Made by a program: the position numbers and the translations under genes. DNA of 64,000 bases from Collinsella sp. (GTDB lineage: Bacteria > Actinomycetota > Coriobacteriia > Coriobacteriales > Coriobacteriaceae). Position 1 is the stretch's first letter, and each line of letters opens with the position of its first letter. Of this stretch, positions 43,855 through 51,953 are shown one piece after another. The DNA lies in contig JAGZSF010000012.1 in the NCBI GenBank assembly GCA_018381235.1, forward strand, positions 22,313 through 86,312, given 5' to 3'. The notes beneath the pieces were generated by a model. The model did not search any database. It worked only from the letters and a program-made list of their open reading frames with translations, and was not told where the DNA came from.

Positions 43855-45075
43855 ATGGTTGATACAGATTTTGCTTGGCGGCTTACGCAAGGACTCGTGC
43901 GGATCGACAGTTCCGACCCAGGTGCGTATGAGGGCGAGATTGAACGCTATATCAAAGCGTTGGTTGAGGCTCAACTGGGGCGGTTGAGCCATCCGGTGCT
44001 CCATGCCGTGCAGGTTGAGGAACTCGAGGTGCTGACCGAACGCCGCAATCTCATGGTCACCGTGCCCGGTTTGAGCGACGAGGCGCGGCTGGTCTATATC
44101 TGCCACATGGATACCGTTACCTTGGGCGATGGCTGGGACGCAAACACGCCGCCACTCGGAGCGGTTGTGCGTAACGACAAGCTCTACGGCCGCGGTGCCT
44201 GCGACATGAAGAGTGGCCTGGCCTGCGCCATTGCCGCACTGGTCCATACGCTCGAGCGCGTGGCGGCGGATGGCGCGCTGCCCCGCCGCGGCTTTTCGCT
44301 CATCTGCTCGGTCGACGAGGAAGATTTTATGCGCGGCTCAGAGGCAGCCATCGATGCTGGCTGGGTCGGCTCGCGTGAATGGGTGCTGGACACCGAGCCC
44401 ACCGACGGACAGATCCAGGTGGCGCACAAGGGTCGCACGTGGTTCGAGATCGAGATGACCGGCGTCACGGCGCATGCGAGCCAGCCTTGGAAGGGCGCGG
44501 ATGCCGTCGCCGCCATGGCCGAGGTCGTGTGTTCGCTCCGTCGCGCGTTTGTGGCGCTGCCCGCGCACGATGAGCTGGGGCCTTCGACCATCACGTTTGG
44601 CCAAATCGAGGGCGGATATCGCCCCTACGTCGTACCCGACCGCGCCAAAGCCTGGGTCGACATGCGACTGACCCCGCCGACCGATACGGCCGCCGCGACG
44701 CGCATGGTAGAGCAGGCCATCGCCGGCGCCGAAGCCGCCGTTCCCGGTTGCCATGGCAGCTACACCGTGACGGGCGACCGCCCCGCCATCGAGCGCGACC
44801 CGAACTCTCCCCTTCTAGCAGCGCTCAAGCGTGCCGCCGATGACGTGACGGACGCGGACACGACCGTCGGCTTCTTTACCGGCTACACCGACACCGCCGT
44901 CATTGCCGGCAAGACAGACAACCGCAATTGCATGAGCTACGGTCCCGGGTCGCTCGCGCTCGCGCACAAGCCCAACGAATATGTGCCCCACGCCGATATC
45001 GTTCGTTGTCAGCAGGTGCTAATCGCGCTCGCCGATAACGTGCTCTGGGACGCGAGCGGCCAAGTTGGGGCATAA
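43855..45075 (+). CDS. M20 family metallopeptidase (ArgE/DapE-type)
   Basis: A 406-residue amidohydrolase. The metal ligands are H in YICHMDTV (about residue 85), D in GRGACDMKSG (about 122), and E-E in SVDEEDFMRGSEA (about 162). The dimerisation lid starts near KGRTWFEIEMTGVTAHAS, and the C-terminal His ligand lies in YVPHADIVR (about 380). It cleaves an N-acyl amino acid, peptide or succinyl compound; specificity is not clear. The start ATG 43855 is preceded by GAGGTG; longer in-frame readings overlap the serA terminator. The DUF1015 gene follows 39 bases later. Confidence 0.9.
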   Translation: MVDTDFAWRLTQGLVRIDSSDPGAYEGEIERYIKALVEAQLGRLSHPVLHAVQVEELEVLTERRNLMVTVPGLSDEARLVYICHMDTVTLGDGWDANTPPLGAVVRNDKLYGRGACDMKSGLACAIAALVHTLERVAADGALPRRGFSLICSVDEEDFMRGSEAAIDAGWVGSREWVLDTEPTDGQIQVAHKGRTWFEIEMTGVTAHASQPWKGADAVAAMAEVVCSLRRAFVALPAHDELGPSTITFGQIEGGYRPYVVPDRAKAWVDMRLTPPTDTAAATRMVEQAIAGAEAAVPGCHGSYTVTGDRPAIERDPNSPLLAALKRAADDVTDADTTVGFFTGYTDTAVIAGKTDNRNCMSYGPGSLALAHKPNEYVPHADIVRCQQVLIALADNVLWDASGQVGA

Positions 45076-45114
45076 TAAGCCGCGAACAAACCGACTCGTG
45101 CGTTAGGACCGCCC

Positions 45115-45795
45115 ATGAAAGCACTTCCGTTTCCCTGCATCCGCCCGGCTCAGGACCGCGTGCTCGAGGCGCTGCCTGCAATGGGCAGCATCCTGAGCGG
45201 CAACGATGCTCTGCGCGGAGCCATTGCCGATGGTCTGATGCTCAAGGACCCGGGTGCGGCGTATTACGTGTACGAATGCTCGGGCGAGCCGGGACGTGTG
45301 ACGGGTGTCGTGGCGATCTGCCCGGTTGGTGCGCTGGCGGGCGGCGACGCGGTTGCCGCCGATACGACCGCCGCTGCGCGCGCAATCGCCGACCTCAAGG
45401 TACAGCCCCGTCCCGTAACGCTTGTCTACGAAGCCTCTCCCGTCATGGATATCATCCTCGGCGCCGCAAAAGAGGGCGCTTCACTCTATGCCGTCACCGA
45501 CCCCGCCGGCATTACGCACCGCGTGTGGGAGGTCAAGCGCGAGGACGCCGTCGGGGCCATCCGCGCCATGCTCGACCAGGCGCCGGAGCCGGCACTGGCC
45601 GACGACCCTGCCTACGCTGTCGCACTAGTCGAGGCATCACAGCTCCTGGCCGACGATGCACGTGCCGCCGGCACCTACACGGGCAAAGAGCCGTTCAACT
45701 TTGCCGTAGCTGCGCTCTTCCCCGCCGCGCAGGTCAGCGGCGGCGCGGCGCAGGTTCCGACGGGTCTGCTCACGCACCAGGTCGCGCGGTTCTAG
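45115..45795 (+). CDS. DUF1015-like protein, shortened
   Basis: A 226-residue protein that resembles DUF1015 proteins (usually about 400 residues): RPAQDRVLEALP, AYYVYECSGEPGRVTGVVAICPVGAL, RPVTLVYEASPVMDIIL, LYAVTDPAGITHRVWEVKRED and PFNFAVAALFPAAQV. The family's DGHHR motif is replaced here by LADDPAYAVALVEAS, and the C-terminal half is absent. DUF1015 genes often stand next to serC and serA, as here, so the context supports the assignment. Loss of the DGHHR motif suggests it is inactive or has another role. A terminator follows. Confidence 0.7.
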   Translation: MKALPFPCIRPAQDRVLEALPAMGSILSGNDALRGAIADGLMLKDPGAAYYVYECSGEPGRVTGVVAICPVGALAGGDAVAADTTAAARAIADLKVQPRPVTLVYEASPVMDIILGAAKEGASLYAVTDPAGITHRVWEVKREDAVGAIRAMLDQAPEPALADDPAYAVALVEASQLLADDARAAGTYTGKEPFNFAVAALFPAAQVSGGAAQVPTGLLTHQVARF

Positions 45796-45840
45796 CAAGA
45801 CCAGACCGTCCAGCACAAAAATCGGCAGCCCAACAAACAG

Positions 45841-45881
45841 GGGGCGGAGATGCAGCAGGTACATGCATCTCCGCCCCTTTT
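45841..45881 (+). terminator. Terminator after the DUF1015-like gene
   Basis: The perfect 14-bp stem ggggcggagatgca with its complement, 9-base loop, then tttt. Confidence 0.9.
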
Positions 45882-45924
45882 GCGTCGAGAAGTTATGCCG
45901 ACGACCCGTGCCGCCGCGCTCGCG

Positions 45925-46560
45925 TTATCCGCGCTGCGGACCCGCAGTAGCCACGAGCGGTTCAAGCCCCAGCTCGCGCGCGTAGTCTTCCTGCGTAAAG
46001 ACTTCGACCAGTTCAAACGTATCGGCCGCATCGTCAAACGCAAACTGCAGCACTGAGCAGTTGCCCGGCACGCGTTCGCGCTCGTCGGCCGCCGCGCCCC
46101 GCACGTGGTCCAAAAACTCCTTGATAGCCGAGCCGTGGCTCACCGCGAGCACGCACTCGTGGTCCGGACGTCGCATAAGATCGGTTATCGTCGCCGCCAT
46201 GCGCTCGCGCACCTGCATCTGGCCCTCGCCGCCAAACTGACGATAGAAATCTCGCCACGGCCGCTCGGGCATAAGCATCACGCGCTCGGCCTCAAAGTCG
46301 CCAAAGAACCACTCACGCAGACCGTCCAGGCGCTCGTACGCCAAGCCCGGCCACAGGTTGGCGATAGTCTGCTCGGTGCGATGAAGTGTGGAGGTGTAGG
46401 CATGATCGGGTTCAATGCCGCGCGCACGTAAGAACATGCCGGCACGTGCCGCCTGGTCGCATCCCAGCTGCGTGAGCGGCGAGTCACTCCAACCCTGAAT
46501 AATGCGCTTAAGGTTGAATATTGTCTGCCCATGACGAACCAGATACAGGTCTTTATTCAT
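45925..46560 (-). CDS. Histidine phosphatase family protein (phosphoglycerate mutase-like) 1
   Basis: A 211-residue histidine phosphatase. The phosphohistidine motif is LVRHGQTIFN (about 5-14, His8), with the second catalytic His in AVSHGSAIKEFL (about 143). It converts or removes phosphate on a small molecule; the residues between the motifs do not match true glycolytic mutases. It is the second member of a tandem pair; the two genes share the RHGQT start and a similar second motif, which suggests duplication. GAAAGGA precedes ATG 46560. Confidence 0.87.
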   Translation of the reverse strand: MNKDLYLVRHGQTIFNLKRIIQGWSDSPLTQLGCDQAARAGMFLRARGIEPDHAYTSTLHRTEQTIANLWPGLAYERLDGLREWFFGDFEAERVMLMPERPWRDFYRQFGGEGQMQVRERMAATITDLMRRPDHECVLAVSHGSAIKEFLDHVRGAAADERERVPGNCSVLQFAFDDAADTFELVEVFTQEDYARELGLEPLVATAGPQRG

Positions 46561-46577
46561 AGGGGTCCTTTCGTTCG

Positions 46578-47120
46578 TTACCAATCAAGGAGCGAAAACG
46601 CACCGTCGCAATAGCCAAAATGAAGCACGGCACCGTTGTCGGGTAGCTCTCCCCCGCCAGTCACATACTCAAGAAACTCCTGGCAGGAAGAGCCGTGGGA
46701 GACTGCCAGCACACAGTCGTGCTGCGGCCTGGCCATGATGTGGGACAGCGCCGCGACCATGCGCGACTGGAGCTCGCCTTCAGACTCGCCACCAAAGGCC
46801 ACCGGATAATCGCCCCAGGGCTGCGGCGGCATCTCGCGATTTGATGTACCCTCCAGCGAGCCCAAATGCCACTCGCGCAGGTCATCGACCAGCTCTATCG
46901 AGCGGCCCTCACCAGCAATTAGCTCAGCCGTATGCCGCGCCCGGCCCAACGGCGAGGAATACACACGGTCAAAGGTCACGCCACGCGCCTCAAACGCCGC
47001 GCGCGTCGCCAGCGCCTGCTCGCGCCCGCGCGCCGTAAGCGGCGAATCGTGCCCACCCTGCAAAATGTTCTGCACATTGAGCTCAGTCTGCCCATGCCGC
47101 ACCAAATACAAATCTGCCAC
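46578..47120 (-). CDS. Histidine phosphatase family protein (phosphoglycerate mutase-like) 2
   Basis: A 180-residue paralog of the downstream gene. LVRHGQTELNVQNILQGGHDSPLT (residues 5-28) carries the phosphohistidine; AVSHGSSCQEFLEYV (about 143-157) carries the second His. It ends 17 bases before the downstream start, so they are cotranscribed. The R1 copy 7 lies directly upstream. Substrate unknown. The start lacks a good Shine-Dalgarno sequence except ggggaggac. Confidence 0.87.
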   Translation of the reverse strand: MADLYLVRHGQTELNVQNILQGGHDSPLTARGREQALATRAAFEARGVTFDRVYSSPLGRARHTAELIAGEGRSIELVDDLREWHLGSLEGTSNREMPPQPWGDYPVAFGGESEGELQSRMVAALSHIMARPQHDCVLAVSHGSSCQEFLEYVTGGGELPDNGAVLHFGYCDGAFSLLDW

Positions 47121-47136
47121 ACGTCCTCCCCTCGCA

Positions 47137-47169
47137 CCACCGCAAAGGGGACAGGTACCTTTGTGGTGG
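47137..47169. repeat. R1 palindromic repeat, copy 7
   Basis: The arms ccaccgcaaagg/cctttgtggtgg differ by one base and enclose ggacaggta. It lies in the promoter region of the phosphatase pair. Confidence 0.8.
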
Positions 47170-47202
47170 TTTACCGCCGGATCACACCGCGGTGACGCTC
47201 AG

Positions 47203-47874
47203 CTACACCAGTACGTCGGCAAGCGGGCGCTTGGGTACGTGGTGCACCTGCGCCTCGTCGCGCCAGTAATTAATTGAGCCGTCGGGGTTGGAATCGATCG
47301 CATCAATCACCTGCGTCTCGGCCAGAACGCCAAACGCCATGATCAGCTTGAGCTCATACTTGTCGCTATCGAGCCCCATGGCATCGATCGCGTGGGGCGT
47401 AAAGGCCTTGAACATGCAGGCAGCCACCTCGGGCGTGGCGCTGCGGGCGGCGAGCATCATCGTCTGCGCGGCAATGCCCGTGTCGACCTCGGTAATAGGA
47501 GCGGCGGGCTTGCCCGGAACGGCGCGCTCGGCAAGAATCGCGATGTAGCCGGTCGGGCGCTCGCCCTCGGCAGGACCCGACCAGTCCTTAAGCGCGCCGG
47601 CCCATGCAAGCTCGTCAAACACGCGAGCGCAGTCCTCGGAACCGCTTACCACATGAAAACGCAGACGCTGAGCATTGGCGCCGCAGGGAGCCAGGTGCGC
47701 CAGTTCCGCCAGCTCGAGCAAAAACTCGCGCGGCACGCGCATGGACTCGTCAAAGCGACGGCACGTACGGGCGCGGCGGACCAGCGCGTCAAACGTGTCC
47801 AGGCCGAGCTTTTCGCAACCTTGCTTTGCCATCGACTCCGCGCTAGACGGCGCCGCGGGAACTGTTTCGTTCAT
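47203..47874 (-). CDS. Nitroreductase family protein
   Basis: A 223-residue FMN-dependent nitroreductase-like protein. The N-terminal RRARTCRRFDESMRVPREFLLELAELAHLAPCGANAQRLRFHVV segment (about 34-77) contains the FMN-phosphate Arg pair and the APCGANAQ loop. DTGIAAQTMMLAAR (about 130-143) and MAFGVLAET (about 175) complete the fold. Electron acceptor unknown. ATG 47874 is chosen, with GGGGG upstream; a TTG start 12 bases earlier would hide that site. Confidence 0.85.
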   Translation of the reverse strand: MNETVPAAPSSAESMAKQGCEKLGLDTFDALVRRARTCRRFDESMRVPREFLLELAELAHLAPCGANAQRLRFHVVSGSEDCARVFDELAWAGALKDWSGPAEGERPTGYIAILAERAVPGKPAAPITEVDTGIAAQTMMLAARSATPEVAACMFKAFTPHAIDAMGLDSDKYELKLIMAFGVLAETQVIDAIDSNPDGSINYWRDEAQVHHVPKRPLADVLV

Positions 47875-48109
47875 AGGGACCCCCAATTTCGGGCAATTGT
47901 TCTTAGGAAAATCTAACCTAAAACGTAGGCAATAACGAACAGGGCTGCAATGTTCTACACCTGTTGAATAGAAAATCGCGACGTGGGGAACAACGGAAAC
48001 AATTCGGGGCCTTTGGGTTACGTTTCACCCTCCCCGACCCATACGTCAGCGCCTTTAGGCGATACTGGTCGTAACGATCAAGGCTTACGCCGCACGGAAA
48101 GGAGACATT

Positions 48110-48712
48110 ATGGGCATCTTTAAGAATGATGACCAAAAATCGAGCCAGTTTGGATTTGACGAGAAAAGCATGGCAGGCAAGGCCGTCAAGGCCGTGCGCT
48201 GGATTTACGCCATCACGGGCGTCTTGGCGCTCGTCGCCGGCATCGCACTGCTGTTTGCGCCCGCCAAGTCCCTCGTCTTCTTAACGACCGTCTTGGGCTT
48301 CTACTTTGTGATCACGGCCGCGATCAGGCTGTTTACCGCTGTTTTCGAGCCACTGCTGCCCACCGGCTGGCGCGTGACGAGCATCATCTCCAACCTACTC
48401 ATTATCTTGGGCGGCGTCATAATCCTGCGCAACCAGGCCTTCTCGACCGCGACGCTCACCACGATGGTGGTTATCGTGGCCGGCTTTGGCTGGATCGTCG
48501 AAGGTGTCATGTCCATTCTGGAGTCCGAGCTTTCGTCCAACCGTGCCCTCGCCATCCTGAGCGGCGCGCTCTCCATCATCGCCGGCATGTTCGTGTTTAT
48601 CTATCCGCTGTGGTCGGCCAAGATGCTCGTCATCTTTAGCGGCGCCGCACTGCTGGTGTTTGGCGTAACGCTGATTGTTCGCGCTATTCAATTTGGCAAA
48701 CTGGTGCACTAG
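48110..48712 (+). CDS. HdeD/DUF308-family membrane protein
   Basis: A 200-residue protein with six hydrophobic helices between residues 28 and 195, e.g. IYAITGVLALVAGIALLF and LAILSGALSIIAGMFVFIYPLW. Paired repeats of GxxLxxxGxxxL type are typical for HdeD, the acid-resistance membrane protein of E. coli. The function in this organism is unknown. GAAAGGAGA precedes the ATG. The stop (TAG) abuts the ATG of the YaiI-like gene, so they form an operon. Confidence 0.82.
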   Translation: MGIFKNDDQKSSQFGFDEKSMAGKAVKAVRWIYAITGVLALVAGIALLFAPAKSLVFLTTVLGFYFVITAAIRLFTAVFEPLLPTGWRVTSIISNLLIILGGVIILRNQAFSTATLTTMVVIVAGFGWIVEGVMSILESELSSNRALAILSGALSIIAGMFVFIYPLWSAKMLVIFSGAALLVFGVTLIVRAIQFGKLVH

Positions 48713-49195
48713 ATGCCGCGAACGCTCTTTATTGATGCAGACGCCTGCCCGGTCACGCGCGAGTCGATTGACTGCGCGCGGCGGGCGGGCGTCGCCGTCG
48801 TTATCGCCGGCAGCAGCACACAGAACCTGGAACGCCACATTCGCCGCGACGATCCGCGCGACGTCGAGCATGCGCGACGCGGATTTTGGGTCACGACGCT
48901 CGATGTGAGCGTGGGCGCCGACAGCGCCGACTTTGCCATTGTCGAACGCCTGCAGGCGGGCGACGTAGTCGTGACGCAGGACATTGGCTTGGCGAGCATG
49001 GTGCTCGGGCGCGATGCCGCCGCCATCGGCGTGCGCGGGCGCGTCTACGATAAGGCGACCATCGACATGCAACTGTTTATTCGCCACGAGGAAAAGAAGG
49101 TGCGCCGCGCCGGCGGTCGCACTCGCGGTCCGGCGGCATTTACCAGCGAAGACCGGGCCCGCTTTAAGCGCAACCTCACCGAGCTGCTGCGCTAA
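48713..49195 (+). CDS. YaiI/YqxD family (DUF188) protein
   Basis: A 160-residue member of the YaiI family, distantly related to PIN nucleases. Acidic residues are in the N-terminal FIDADACPVTRESI (about 5-18) and in DVVVTQDIGLASMVLGRDA (about 84-102). The RRAGGRTRGPAAFTSEDRARFKRNL tail (about 130-155) is the typical family end. Molecular role unproven. The start codon follows the HdeD stop with no gap. Confidence 0.92.
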   Translation: MPRTLFIDADACPVTRESIDCARRAGVAVVIAGSSTQNLERHIRRDDPRDVEHARRGFWVTTLDVSVGADSADFAIVERLQAGDVVVTQDIGLASMVLGRDAAAIGVRGRVYDKATIDMQLFIRHEEKKVRRAGGRTRGPAAFTSEDRARFKRNLTELLR

Positions 49196-49199
49196 CCAA

Positions 49200-49238
49200 G
49201 GTAGATTTTCGGGACATGCCCGGAAATCTACCTTTTTG
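49200..49238 (+). terminator. Terminator after the YaiI-like gene
   Basis: A 14-bp stem ggtagatttt-cggg with cccggaaatctacc (one G-T), 4-5-base loop, then ttttt. Confidence 0.92.
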
Positions 49239-49276
49239 TTTTGAGCGGTGTGAGCGCTCGGAATCCATGGCTCAAC

Positions 49277-49351
49277 AAAAAACGGGCTTCAAAATGCCAT
49301 GCGTCGCCGCATTGCGCAGGCGCCGAGCATGGCTATTTGAAGCCCATTTTT
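49277..49351. terminator. Bidirectional hairpin terminator
   Basis: The outer stem is gggcttcaaa/tttgaagccc (49284-49293, 49336-49345), with an inner gccatgc/gcatggc. Six A precede it and six T follow. Confidence 0.85.
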
Positions 49352-49360
49352 TAGGCCTAC

Positions 49361-50461
49361 TTAGAGGCCGAAGGCGGATAGGATAAGGCCCCAGCCGGCG
49401 CCGATGACGTACATCATGACCAGGAACACGGCGTTTTCACGAGCGCTGCGGTTGGTGCGGAACAGGACAAGATAGCCCACGCCGGCGGAAATGAGCGTGC
49501 CGGCGAGCATCGGCGCCAGCTGTAGCGCGCCCTCCAGGTACAGCTGCGTAATGACCACGCTGGCCGAGCAGTTGGGGATCAGGCCGACGAGTGCCGAGCC
49601 CAAGACGGCGAGCGTCTCGTTGCCACGCAGGAACTGCTCGATCGCGGACTCTCCGAAGGTCTCGAGCACGGCAACTAGAATCAGCGTCACCAGGAAAATA
49701 AAAACCGAAACCTGCACGGTGTGCGAGATCGCGCTGCGGATAATCGACAGGACGGGCGCACCTTCGTGGGAGTGACCGTGGTCGTGCCCATGGCCGTGGT
49801 GGTGCTCATGCTCGCCTGCGTGACCGTGGTCATGGCTGTGTCCGTGGTCGCGCTCGTGTTCATCTTCATCATCATCGCAACCGCAATGGTCGCGCTCGCA
49901 CAACTCGTGGATGTGGTCGGCGCTCACGCCCGCCTCGGCCACTTCATCAATGATGTCGCCCCCGGTATGGTCGTCGTGCGCGCAGTTCACATGAGCCGGA
50001 TTGGCAGCGGTCCCCAGCACGGTACGGCGAATCGCCGCATGCGCGCGGGCATTACGACGAAGGCCGCGGATAGCCGCGTCCACGATAAAGCCCGTGACCA
50101 GCGCGATCAGTGCCTTCGAAGCCAAAAGCATCGCCATGGTCTGCACGGGCACCTGCTCGGCGAGCAACAGCGGCAGCATCTCATCGGAGGTCGAAAGGAA
50201 CACCGCCACCAACGTGCCCAAGGTCACGACACGACCGGCGTACAGCGTTGCTGCCATGGCCGAAAATCCGCACTGCGGCACAATGCCCAGCAGCGAGCCA
50301 GCCACGGGACCCGCAGCGCCGGCGCGCTTGATAGCGCCGTTGACGCGGTCGCCCGCAACGTGCTCAAGTGTCTCGAGAGCAAGATACGTCACCAACAAAA
50401 ACGGCGCCAGCGAGAGCGTGTCCTTGCCGGCGTCGAGCAGAATATCAATCAGCAAATCCAT
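49361..50461 (-). CDS. Putative manganese/metal transporter (ArsP_2/DUF2899 family)
   Basis: A 366-residue membrane protein with two blocks of about five helices each (residues 1-150 and 245-366). The two halves carry the twin GLVPNC-type motifs GIVPQCGFSAMAATLY (about 59-74) and GLIPNCSASVVITQLY (about 290-305). Between them lies a His/Asp-rich loop (about 185-235; e.g. HSHDHGHAGEHEHHHGHGHD), likely metal-binding and cytoplasmic. The family is annotated as putative manganese transporter. Its promoter carries a dyad found also near the MntR-like gene, supporting a role in Mn or other metal export. Confidence 0.83.
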   Translation of the reverse strand: MDLLIDILLDAGKDTLSLAPFLLVTYLALETLEHVAGDRVNGAIKRAGAAGPVAGSLLGIVPQCGFSAMAATLYAGRVVTLGTLVAVFLSTSDEMLPLLLAEQVPVQTMAMLLASKALIALVTGFIVDAAIRGLRRNARAHAAIRRTVLGTAANPAHVNCAHDDHTGGDIIDEVAEAGVSADHIHELCERDHCGCDDDEDEHERDHGHSHDHGHAGEHEHHHGHGHDHGHSHEGAPVLSIIRSAISHTVQVSVFIFLVTLILVAVLETFGESAIEQFLRGNETLAVLGSALVGLIPNCSASVVITQLYLEGALQLAPMLAGTLISAGVGYLVLFRTNRSARENAVFLVMMYVIGAGWGLILSAFGL

Positions 50462-50501
50462 GACGGATGGAACCTTTCATGTCTTTCGGCAGCATTGTAA
50501 A

Positions 50502-50551
50502 AGTCCTAGCGGTCAACTAGGGTATTGTAGTTGTCCTAGGCGCGATGCCAA
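50502..50551 (-). promoter_or_regulatory. Promoter of the metal transporter with CCTAG repeats
   Basis: Minus strand: -35 TTGGCA (50546-50551), 16-base spacer, -10 TACAAT (50524-50529). gtcctag (50503-50509), actagg (50516-50521) and gtcctagg (50533-50540) on the + strand form three CTAG-centred units that cover the spacer and start site, a likely operator. Confidence 0.6.
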
Positions 50552-50552
50552 T

Positions 50553-50570
50553 AGTTGCCCATGGTAAACT
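50553..50570. promoter_or_regulatory. Candidate MntR-type operator
   Basis: The dyad AGTTgcCCATGGtaAACT is palindromic at 14 of 18 positions and lies immediately upstream of the transporter -35. A related sequence (agttgcccatg) is at 57000-57010 before the MntR-like gene. Confidence 0.45.
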
Positions 50571-50633
50571 ATCATCTCGCCACATCTCAATGAACCCGAG
50601 CCGCGCGGTGCGGCCCGTCCAAGGAGCAGTTAT

Positions 50634-51602
50634 ATGAACGTTTCACAAGCACTCGAATACGAGCGCCAGCCGTTTATTCCCATGTTTATCTATGGCGATC
50701 ACGGCGCCATGGAGTCCGAGCGCCAGAAGGGCGAGGAGGCCCTTAAGGTGCTCGAAACCGAGTACTTTACCGCCGAGGGCGACCCCAGCTTCGACTTTGC
50801 CACCGTGCGCGACCTGGCTGACCGCAACCGCGACCTGTGCGACCAGATTGGCGAGGCACGCCTGCGCAACGTGACGCCCGCGACGCTTTCGCGCGGCCTG
50901 TCCGATGCCGACACCTGCGCCGCCATCGGTAAGATGCAAAAGCGCACCGCCGCGTCGGTCATGCGCGAGATCCGCGGCGACCGCGACGCGCTCGGCGTGG
51001 CCTACGCCCGCAAGCCCATCCAGGGCACCGTGCTCGGTATCGACATCGAGACCACCGGCCGTGCACCCGAGCGCGGCTATATCATCAACGTGGGCTGGGA
51101 GATCATGGATCTCACCAGCGACGCCGTGCCGCATGACGCCGAGGCACACTACTGTGGCCTGCCCGACATCTACCGCGGCGAGGATGTGCCGTTGTCGAAT
51201 ATCCACCACATCACCTGGGACGACATTGACGGCAAAAAGCCGTTCCGCGAGAACAAGGAATTGCAGAAGCAGCTGCTCAAGCTTATGAAGAAATACCCGT
51301 ACATGGCGCATAACGCCGCGTTCGAGGACAGCTGGTTCAAAATTCATCTGGACGGTTACGCCGAGGCACGCCGCGCCGGCAAGATTATCGTCATCGACTC
51401 GCGCCAGATCTGCCGCAGCCTGGATGCCGACGTCCGCTCGCTCCCCCGCGAGTCCGCGCCCGCCGCGCTCGAGAACTGGGCCCGCCGCCGCGGCACCCTC
51501 GCCGCCGACGCCAACGAGCAGCACCTGGGCCTCGACGACACCGACCTCATGCTCCGCACCGTCCAAGCCGAGTTCAACCTCAAGAACCTGTTTGCCAAGT
51601 AG
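50634..51602 (+). CDS. DEDDh-family 3'-5' exonuclease
   Basis: A 322-residue protein. The nuclease domain fills residues 135-320: ExoI GIDIETTGRAPERG (about 140-153, catalytic D and E), ExoII HNAAFEDSWF (about 227-236), and ExoIII HLGLDDTDLM (about 302-311) with the terminal His-Asp. It resembles polymerase III epsilon and RNase T-like enzymes. Residues 1-130 are a separate helical domain (DLADRNRDLCDQIGEARLRN) with no recognised relation. AAGGAG precedes the ATG. It may act in DNA or RNA 3'-end trimming; which is unknown. Confidence 0.85.
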   Translation: MNVSQALEYERQPFIPMFIYGDHGAMESERQKGEEALKVLETEYFTAEGDPSFDFATVRDLADRNRDLCDQIGEARLRNVTPATLSRGLSDADTCAAIGKMQKRTAASVMREIRGDRDALGVAYARKPIQGTVLGIDIETTGRAPERGYIINVGWEIMDLTSDAVPHDAEAHYCGLPDIYRGEDVPLSNIHHITWDDIDGKKPFRENKELQKQLLKLMKKYPYMAHNAAFEDSWFKIHLDGYAEARRAGKIIVIDSRQICRSLDADVRSLPRESAPAALENWARRRGTLAADANEQHLGLDDTDLMLRTVQAEFNLKNLFAK

Positions 51603-51953
51603 AAACGTCTACGACAAACTCCGACGTAGATCACGAGCGGCCTCGCAGCGGGAAACCCCGCAGCGGGGCCGCCCTACGTTCCACAGATAGATCTGCCATC
51701 ACAAATTCTGAACCCTCATTTTGAACGATTTCGACCAATTCCCAACACGCAATTCGTTGTCGGATGGTGATACATCGATATCAAATGTGCAGCAATTGAG
51801 TATTTATATGCTATAGCTAAGCTGCGAAAACTTTTATTTAGGGCATACCAACTCATAATTGCGTCAAGCTTTTGGACAGCATTTGGTTAGACCTCTAAAA
51901 CGGCTTTTCCACTCAGTGCCATCAACACGGCATTAGCTGACACGATATATACC
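51603..51953. other. A+T-rich intergenic region before the accessory gene
   Basis: 351 bases with clearly lower G+C than the flanks. No gene, strong hairpin or repeat was seen. A tatata stretch (about 51943) near the ATG and tatttatatgctatag (51800-51816) are the only promoter-like features. Confidence 0.5.
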
